Shown here one piece after another: positions 56,401 through 64,000 of a DNA stretch of 64,000 nt. This stretch comes from Antedon mediterranea. Its lineage: Eukaryota > Echinodermata > Crinoidea > Comatulida > Antedonidae. The stretch covers positions 1,527,001 to 1,591,000 of the forward strand of contig NC_092680.1 in assembly GCF_964355755.1 (NCBI RefSeq), in the 5' to 3' direction. Made by a program: the position numbers and the translations under genes. How positions within the stretch are numbered: position 1 is the first letter of the stretch; each line of letters opens with the position of its first letter. The notes under the pieces were generated by a model, which was not told the origin of the DNA, ran no database searches, and saw only the letters and a program-made list of their open reading frames with translations.

Positions 56401-59400
56401 CTTGCGACAATGGAGCTGCACCGGAAAAACAAAATATGCATCGGTCTAAGCCAAGTGTGTGTCGTACCTAAGAAAAGAAAAATAATTATTATTTTATTTA
56501 GTGTCTCAGTCTCATTCTCTCTCGGTTCAAGAAGTAGCCACAAATTTGTCACTTGAATTTGATAGAGCGCATACAGCTTAACCTTAACCCAATCTCAGAT
56601 TTTAAAATTTTGTTGCTCAATTATATCTCGTAGGAGTTACATCTTTGTATGTGCACCTATTCTTACGTACGTGCACATGGCGTTTGTTTGCGGACAATTA
56701 ACTCGTCAAAGTGACGAGTTTAAATATAATTTTGTATTATTTATTTCTGGCTGTTTTATTTTTTTTTTATTTAGCTTTTTGCTAATTTTATTTGTATCTC
56801 CATTGAGATCCAGCCACTGATACACACAGCATTGTAATTTTTCCAGTGCTTATTTTATATGTATCTCTATTGAGATCCAGCCACTGATACCCACAGCATT
56901 GTCATTTTTTCAGTGTTTATTTTATTTGTATCTCCATTGAAATCCATCCACTGATACCCACATCATTGTCATTTTTCCAGTGCTTATTTTATTTGTATCT
57001 CCATTGAGATCCAGTCATAGATACCAACAGCATTATCATTTTTGTTCCCTAGTAATTATTATATCTTATAATTAATAATATTGGTGTTATTGAATTTACA
57101 ACAAATAAATAATACAGTAATTTGGGTGGGTATGTGACTATAGATAAATGAACCTGAACTATTACATATTTATATTTCTGTTAATATTACCTGCAATATA
57201 ATATATGATGGTACCAGCATATTAACGAGCAACCAACAATAATAATTACACATACATTTTAAATATTTGTGAATGAAAGAATAAAAAGCTTGAATTGAAT
57301 ACATACCTTCCTGAATAGCAGCATATTGGCAAGAGTCCAACCCCATGGTTTTGGTTCTCTATGAAGTAAAAAAATATATTTAGTTTTAGTAGTTTTAGTT
57401 TTTTATATATTTAGGCAAAATGACAAAGATAACATTATCAATTTTATTCACTATCTTTCTTAAAGATGTGGCAAAACACAAGATGCTCTAAATAAAAAAA
57501 GTCTTATTACAAGTCTCTGGGAGAGGAATTGTAATTTGACATATGACAGGACTTGAAACCTTACATCTGTGTCGTACCCCTATAAGACTTGTATGTACCT
57601 CTCACACCACCGATAGGTACAACCGATTCAGAAAGGTTTCAGAATATAATTAGACAGGCGCAATTAATCAAGGTATATCAGGTGATTTAGCTAGCTAGAA
57701 ACTAGCTAAACCATGGGTATAATGAAATTTACCTCAAATGGATAAAAAAGTGTCTGTATTAATGTCTGTATTAAATGTTCAACCTATATATGTAAAACCA
57801 ATGATACTGTACATCAAGTTAATATAGAAATGATACAGTTGATTGTAAATGATAACATACCCATTCATGGTATTAATGTTTCCACGATATCCGATGCCTT
57901 TAGCCCATACTGCAACTCGCTTCTTGAAACCTGTCACATTTTGACTCACTAAACGCATCCTTTCCATAATCTTCTCCCAAACACGTGGCACTCCGAGAAT
58001 TGCTGTTGGCCGGACCTCCTTGATGGTATCCACCAATGTGCCCTGTTAACAAATGATTTCATAGATCATTACTTGACAAAAAAGCTTTTATGTACAATTT
58101 GTATGATTTATTTCTTTTTTATTTTTAAATGCGCCTTGAGCACTCTGGAGTGGTATGTGCGCTATAAAAATCTTATTATTATTATTATATTATTATTATT
58201 TTAAAAATGGCGAAAATTTAAATATGGAGGAGAGTTGAGTCATTAGGGCCGGATCCAAGGGGAAGAGGTGCTTCTTAAATTTCGCAAATTGTAATGCAAA
58301 AGATAGGACATCAAATTAAGCTCAGCCCTTCATTTCACCCATTTTTAGGCGCACTATTTCAAAATCCTAGATCCGCCACTGGTCATAGCCCAAAGCAACC
58401 ATCCACAGTTGGGCGATACATTGCCTACTTACCTTTAGAGCATCAGGTCTTGCGAAGTACACACACCCACCGCCAACCATTGGGATAAACATCTCCATAA
58501 GCTGTGCAGCGACGTGACTTAGAGGCAGATAGCTAATGCCACAATGTTCTCCAGGAATCAGACCTGTGGTCTCAAAGCTTACTTTAGCAGTCCACACATA
58601 CTATAAGACAACAATTATATATATTAATTTACTGTAGTAGGTACAGTAATAATAAAGAATACAGAATAGCTGATCATATATGAGGCCTGACATCACAAAA
58701 GTGGCGCAGAGTCACAACCCCAACTTTTGAGATATTTAGCCTTGAAGTTCAGAATGTGAAAAACGGCCTAACCTATACGTTTTAAAATTGCAATAAAAAA
58801 CGATACTATAAACACTTATCTTTAACATATTTATTTTAGACTGAATACTCATCAGATAAAGAGACAACTAGAATAGCATAAAATTAGGACAACTTATGGC
58901 TCAAGGTGATATTGAAAGTACATTTAAGTCTCTTGTAATCCTCTATTTGAACCGGCCTGCATTAACTGGTATACGTCAATTAAGCACTTAATTTTGGACT
59001 CATTTGTATGTATTTTATTTATATATACTGTATGATATGCCAGTTTTCAATACAAATTTAAAATGAAAATAAAGACACTATGACTTTATTAAAGTTTTGT
59101 TCACATCTTTGTTTAATTATATTATTTGTGTCATAATGTTCTATGAATAAGATTCACTTACATTGTCATGGCTGATCATCACCCCCTTGGGATTACCCGT
59201 TGTTCCTGATGTATATATCAATGTACAGCACTGATTTGGTGCCTGAGATTCCAAAATCGTGTTGATGACATCATCACTGGTGTCGGAACCAAGAGCCATG
59301 AACTCTTTCCACTGTAAAAAACAAAAAATAAATAATGCAGAAACAGAACTCAAACATGTAATTTCCTAAAGGTCTGTCTACACTATCAAACTAGTTTGAC

Positions 59401-62400
59401 AAAAAAAAGTGTTATGTGTACAAATATGGTACTGATGTGCCCAAATATAGTAGTCATATGACATCATCATATACATTTGATAGTGTAGACAGAGCTTTAC
59501 ATAGATAATTTTAACACTATACCTATGTATTTCAAAGTTATTCAACAATTAAAAAAAAAAGAATGAACTGATACAGCGCTGTGCAGTGACAAGTAAACAG
59601 AAAAAAAAAAACAGCATTCTGCAGTGAACAAAATAATCTTTGCAACAGAACTACCTCTGCTGTGTACTGTACATTGGATAGTTTAGGTTTTTCATCATTT
59701 TTTAGTACATACTGGGAAATGTTAGGATTGATTTAATACAAGGCACATAACTGTATTATTAACCCCCTACTGTATGATATTTTTATCTCTAATTGAACAA
59801 CTTTTTTTTGACCTACATTGTATAAATGTTCTCTCTTCTCTTGCACCTCTCCTTTGTACTGGACAATAGCTTTCAAGTGTGGTAACTTGTCCCATATTTT
59901 AAGAATCTTCTTCAGTTGAGTTTCATTCTCAACCACAATAACATTAGCCTCACAGTTGCTAGCAACATAATGACAAGCTTCTGGTGAGTTTGTTGTGTAG
60001 ATGCCAACTCCTAATCCCCTGCAAACAAATCAAATTCAATAGGGACCATTAAGTGTGGTTTCCACTAGATACGCAACGTAACGCAACATAAAAATTCCAA
60101 TATTGTGTTTGACCCCGCCTGCGATGTTTGTAGTCCTGTTGCGTGGGTTCCCACTTGTGATTACGCAATACAACACTTTGCGTCGATACGCCGCTGCGTT
60201 GCGTCTCTAGTGGGAATCAAGCTTACGATTTAAGACAACCTAGTACATATATAAATTATATATTAATTTGCAAAGTCAGAATGCTGCTCTGTACAATAAA
60301 ATCATTTTTTTTCTTTAAGAATCTTTAATTTAAATTTGATTTTTGGTCACATACCCAGCAAACATGGCTCCAAGATCAGATATAAACCATTCTGGTGAAT
60401 TGAATCCCATAATACCAACTCCATGATTTCTCTCTAAACCAAGCTAAAAAATAAAATTCAATTTAAAAATGAACAATACCAAGGTATTACATTATCCGCC
60501 ACTGAAAAGGTGTATAGTATAGGTACAGTAGTGATTTTCATGAACTTAAATTTAAAGTTAATTTTGAACACATTTACATTAATAGATGACTTTATGAAAT
60601 CATTTAAATTGTGTCAATGGATAGATTGTTCATAGCCTTGTGAGCCAACAAATACATACTGTTGCAGGTAGAAAACCTTAATGTGTTTTGCTAATTTAAT
60701 TTATCCTTTAATATTGGGCCAAAAACGTAGAGTAAAAAGTAAAACCATCAATTTAAACCAAATTATTGTTGAAAGCTAAAGAGGTTGTTTCAAATGTTTT
60801 TCATTCTGTATGTACCTGGTAGGTGGTTCATATCAATAAATATACCATTCCAATTCTTTGTTTATAAATCATTAAACATTAATACATACATATGGTTATT
60901 GATTGGTTGATCGCTTTAAATCAGTATAAAAATTCCATATATACAAGAAACAATACAAAATGGAAAATCACAATAAAAATAGGACTTTCTCCCATTTAGT
61001 GAAGAGATTAGAAGATTGTAAACAGATAGTTTGTAGTACACCAACAAGATTATTTTAAAAACTCTTATTCTAAATCCATATATAATCTATTGCAACTTAT
61101 ATCAAAAGAAGACAAACTTAAAAAATGAAATGCTCCATTATATTTTATACATATTTGTTTGCATTTATTTGTGTAAAATATCTAAAAGTAAATAAATAAA
61201 CAACCTTCATTTACCTTTAAGAATGATTTTGCTGCAGTGAAACACTCCCTATAGTATTCTCTGTATGTCCAGAACTTCCACTCATCTCCTACTTTATCAG
61301 CAATCGCAGGTGCATTTGGATGTTCCTTAACGATTTTTGCAAACAGCTTTGGTACCGTCTCAGGTGGAATGGCAGCGGTGCCTGATTTACCCATGCGAAG
61401 GGTTACAGCATTGTTGACATTACAAGTCCAAAGTGAATCGGCATCTGCTAACTCTCCTACAGTAGTTCCAGAAAAAAATGTTTATATACTGTAGACAAGG
61501 CACTATTGGAAAGTTATACCCCTTTCACACCAAAAGCAAAACTCCGGAGACACCCCGGAGTTGACGCCCCGCTGTTTGGTGTGAAAGGTAAAATCAACTC
61601 CGGAGTTTAAAACTGCGGGGTTGAACAGCTGAACATTCTCCGGAGAGCGAACTGCGGGGATACCCCGGTGTTTTGGTGTGAAAGGTACCAACATCAAACT
61701 CTGGAGTGTTTCGGGCCAAAAGGTCATCCTCACACGATCACTCATTGCTTTAGTTTTATTTCAAAATACTTAAAATATTTGTACAAAATATATAGCAGGT
61801 TTAAAAAATAATAAGTAGTATCAATAAAACATTATATTACTTCTGAGACTTTTGAAAGTAATTATTAAATTAAAAATATTGTTAATTAAAATTATTGAGG
61901 GCGACATTTACAATTTTATTTTATTAACCCCGGTGTTGCTAGGTTGGTGTGAAAGGGGTATCTCCGGAGTTTCTCGACGTTTTGAATGGTCATAAACCCC
62001 GGGGTGTCTCCGGAGACACTCCGGAGTTTTGGTGTGAAAGGGGTATATGTGCACAATGAGTTAAGTTAAATTGTTCAAATTGTTTTTGTTGAATATATCT
62101 AACACATAATAGTTGACCAAAAACTGGATAAAAAAAAATAAAAAATTCTACAAAAAAAAATGTAATTTAAAGTAAAATATACCTAAATTGTCTGTCAGAC
62201 AATGATTTTTGGTTAAAATTACCCAATTGTGCTGTTATAAGTGAAATAATTATTTTTGTTGATTTTTTTTTCTACAGAAGTGAATAACTTTGTTAAAACT
62301 GCAAAATGGCCTATTCAAAATCTCATTATATTGATCTTTATTTGTCATGTTTTTGGGGGACAAAACATTTTAAACTCACGGACTGTTAAACAATATAGCA

Positions 62401-63870
62401 TATCAAAAGAAATCTATTTTTTTTTTAAGATGCACCTTATATCGATGGCACTAGAAATCAATAGTTTGTTTATAAAAAAAGAGAGATCAAACTATATACC
62501 TACCATCTTTGAATACCTTTAAATTCTCAACTTGTATTTGTGATGAGTCTAAACCAGCAGTAGATCTAAATTAATACAGGTTTATATTTAATACAATTTA
62601 TCAACATGTTTGCTATTATATTATTCAATTTATTCAAAAATATCTAAATTCAATTTCTTTATTGCTGCAAATACCATCAAGGGCTATAACATACTACATC
62701 ATACAAACATATACATATTTACATTTAAAGTTTAAACACATACAAATTATAGTCATTACTACTGTTGTAATTATTATTTTTTTAAATTACTGTTATTATG
62801 ATTATTGTAATTGTTAAAGATGAGAGATAATACAAACACTACATCAAAATAGATAATCATAAACAAAAAAGCAATCAAAATGTTGATCATAAATCAAAAT
62901 ATATGTAATTAAACCAGTTAAAACACCCTATTACAGAATTTTGTTTAACAACAGCAGTTCACAGCAGAAAGAGTTTAATATCGTAAGTTAAAATTATAAA
63001 AAGAAATTTTAGATTTTTAAATGGGTTTTGGAAACTACTGTAGAATAATTTGCCATGTTAAAATGTAGAATGATTACATTATAGACTTTAAACACTAAAA
63101 GGGCATACTTTATCAATTAGTATAAACAGTGTATACAATGTATATAGAATGTCAAAGATAACAATTGGTCAAAAGTCAAGCAAAGAAAGCAAGTGTCATC
63201 TATTATACAGGGAAAAATTTCATTAAAAAATTTTGTTTTGCAAAATTGCTAATCAAACTGATTGTTGAGTCGGCAAACATAGTTTTGTATTGCATTATTT
63301 GCTACACAATTTGCGAAATGTGTAGCAATAAGGTTGTTTTGTATAGCTTTTTGCTATGCTACACTGGCGAAATTATTCTCTGCTATGGTACTTTGCAATG
63401 TTTGATGCTTAAAGAATTAACATACCACTTGTATTATCTCATACTCTACATTCTTTTTTGACATTTATTTTGTGATAAAAAATGGTCATGCATAAGACTT
63501 GCGCTAAATGCGTGACAAATGTGTGATCGCGCATGTATCTGTGCAAAATGCGTGTTTCATTCAAAATCACTCGAAAATACAGGACCGTCTCACATTGTGC
63601 GAATTGGTATAAAATATTGTAACCATCTTGTATGAAAATGAAAGACAGTTGAGAAACAGAATGAAGTCAGTGGTTCGTTGATTAATTCCAGTACAGTAGT
63701 AGTAGGATACCTTGACCTACCACACGTCACATATTACTTTAAAAGGACTAAAATTGCACTAAGTAGAGTACTTACTGTGTTTCCTGTGTCCCTGATGCAT
63801 CATGTGCAATGTTAGTGGTTGAACCATTGTTCAACTTGTGTGATGATTCATCTGTATTTTCTGTTGCCAT
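50423..63870 (-). CDS. ACSBG2: ACSBG-type (bubblegum) long-chain acyl-CoA synthetase, complete
   Basis: The enzyme activates long-chain fatty acids to acyl-CoA through an acyl-AMP intermediate. The coding exons are 63776-63870, 62504-62565, 61215-61456, 60355-60443, 59817-60018, 59162-59311, 58433-58600, 57861-58042, 57307-57358, 56332-56467, 53735-53844, 52929-53079, 51895-52034, 50989-51232 and 50423-50517. All are GT-AG and phase-consistent, giving 705 codons (human ACSBG2 is 666, ACSBG1 is 724). The AMP-binding P-loop YTSGTTGNPKG is at 263-273, YGMSESSG at about 453-460, GYLHSGDIG at 523-531, and GRIKE followed by LIITAGGENVAP at about 543-558. AGGLGVGIYTTNSPEACHYV and FSGAAPLSQETVEYFLG are characteristic of the bubblegum subfamily. 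I cannot separate the ACSBG1 and ACSBG2 orthologues. The ATG follows an acceptor at 63893-63895, so there is a spliced 5' UTR. A possible AATAAA lies at 50188-50193. The introns are rich in MITEs, foldback elements and minisatellites. Confidence 0.97.
50911..50973. mobile_element. MITE family M1, copy 6 (internally deleted)
   Basis: Only the two inverted repeats and a GGGCACATCACA core remain, about 62 bp in all. It lies 16 bp inside the intron after the ACSBG-type exon 50989-51232. Confidence 0.82.
51283..51500 (-). mobile_element. tRNA-derived SINE, family C
   Basis: On the minus strand the head has an A-box-like GTGGCTTGGTGGTTATGATG and a worn B-box near TCCTGGGATCATGTCCCG. Downstream are ACTTGTAATAAGACTTTGTT and AGAGCATCTTGTGTATGCTG. 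It lies in the ACSBG-type intron next to the exon 50989-51232. Confidence 0.78.
52160..52692. repeat. 44-bp tandem array, about 12 units
   Basis: Units read TTAACCTATGCCTGGCACAG then TTGACCATGTGTCAATACTT-TATG. Two units, about four apart, share TTGAACATGTATCAAT. There are no spacers, so it is a minisatellite. It lies in the ACSBG-type intron between exons at 51895-52034 and 52929-53079. Confidence 0.97.
54592..54662 (-). mobile_element. tRNA-like SINE head
   Basis: The minus strand reads GTGTGGTCTAATGGTTAAGT (A-box-like) and CGCAGGTTTGAATCCAGTTC (B-box-like). No intact acceptor stem is seen. It lies in ACSBG-type intron 10. Confidence 0.6.
54938..55320. repeat. 84-bp tandem array, 4 full units plus a degraded one
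   Basis: CATAGGACATCCTAAGATAA then AACATACTAATGCTGTAATA recurs every 84 bp, with a worn fifth unit from about 55270. The minus frame of 127 codons follows from the period. It lies in ACSBG-type intron 10. Confidence 0.95.
56239..56311. mobile_element. MITE family M1, copy 7 (left-truncated)
   Basis: It retains CCCAAATATGGTAGTGATAT and the right inverted repeat TTTGATAGTGTAGACAGAGC. It lies 20 bp inside the intron after the ACSBG-type exon 56332-56467. Confidence 0.85.
56748..57045 (+). mobile_element. Element containing four 67-bp tandem monomers
   Basis: TTTCTGGCTGTTTTATT begins the homology with 18901. Four monomers of 67 bp start TATCTCCATTGAGATCCAGC at 56795, 56862, 56929 and 56996. It lies in ACSBG-type intron 9. 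Confidence 0.8.
57465..57570 (-). mobile_element. SINE family C, partial copy
   Basis: The minus strand shares AGACTTGTAATAAGACTTTT and TAGAGCATCTTGTGT with the copy at 51283-51500. The head is lost except for a worn B-box region. It lies in ACSBG-type intron 8. Confidence 0.7.
58125..58203 (+). mobile_element. Short LINE/SINE tail with (ATT)n
   Basis: GCGCCTTGAGCACTCTGGAG and TGTGCGCTATAAAAATCTT followed by (ATT)n is a typical CR1/L2-like end. It lies in ACSBG-type intron 7. Confidence 0.5.
59368..59498. mobile_element. MITE family M1, copy 8
   Basis: Both ends are present (GGTCTGTCTACACTATCAAA and GATAGTGTAGACAGAGCTT), with TA on the right and near the left end. It lies 56 bp upstream of the ACSBG-type exon 59162-59311 in transcript direction. 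Confidence 0.87.
60050..60225. mobile_element. Small foldback MITE with CCACTAGA ends
   Basis: The left end TAAGTGTGGTTTCCACTAGA and the complement of the right end (TAAGCTTGATTCCCACTAGA) pair, followed inward by ACGCAACG. The element is about 176 bp, non-coding, in ACSBG-type intron 4. Confidence 0.83.
61517..62045. mobile_element. Foldback element rich in TCCGGAG, about 530 bp
   Basis: The inverted ends TACCCCTTTCACACCAAAA at 61517 and its complement ending at 62045 enclose many CTCCGGAG and CCCCGG words. An internal second set of GGTGTGAAAGGTA occurs near 61580 and 61675. The flanks read TATA on both sides. It is non-coding and lies in ACSBG-type intron 2. The GC-rich ends contrast with the AT-rich surroundings. 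Confidence 0.85.
62566..63775. other. ACSBG-type intron 1
   Basis: AT-rich intron sequence. An open plus-strand stretch of 98 codons at 63165-63461 resembles no known protein and has no splice context, so I treat it as chance. Confidence 0.45.
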
Positions 63871-64000
63871 TTTTTTTCAACCTAAAGTATACCTGAAAAA
63901 AAACAAAATAAAATGTCATTATACATATTGTACTGTACTACTGTAATAATAAACATTAATGTAAAGAGAGAACTTTGCTGTAACTTTGAATTGGTTCAAA

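Overview
The window is nuclear DNA from an animal. It is AT-rich, with small phase-consistent exons, long introns and many SINEs, MITEs and minisatellites. An ST8Sia-type sialyltransferase, tRNA-derived SINEs ending in short simple repeats, and frequent AGGCCTA words suggest an invertebrate deuterostome, most likely an echinoderm. The phylum is inference.

Five genes can be read from translated exons. (1) Minus strand, 12843-26325: the first two coding exons of an UNC13/Munc13-like gene, separated by a 13.4 kb intron. Positions 1-12842 are then its second intron. (2) Minus strand, 28878-29977 or a little further: the catalytic part of an ST8Sia-like sialyltransferase, with an apparent 2-base frameshift. 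(3) Minus strand, 36191-40699: a complete DAP3/mitoribosomal mS29 gene of 11 coding exons and 381 codons. (4) Plus strand, 42265-46645: a small C5orf63-type glutaredoxin-like protein of 3 coding exons and 102 codons, divergent from DAP3. Its first intron holds an intact RTE/BovB-like LINE with an 11-bp target-site duplication. (5) Minus strand, 50423-63870: a complete ACSBG-type (bubblegum) acyl-CoA synthetase of 15 coding exons and 705 codons. The genes show no shared pathway, although DAP3 and the glutaredoxin-like protein both look mitochondrial.

The rest is repeats. There are eight copies of one TA-flanked palindromic MITE, three other foldback elements, several SINE families (one a 5S rRNA-tRNA chimera), an old LINE fragment, and about a dozen tandem arrays with units of 20 to 114 bp. 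The most unusual observations are that the last DAP3 codons lie inside the end unit of a seven-copy 75-bp array, that most intronic MITE copies sit within 100 bp of a splice site, and that a 5S-tRNA chimeric SINE is present. No operons, CRISPR arrays, viral genes or functional tRNA/rRNA genes were found.
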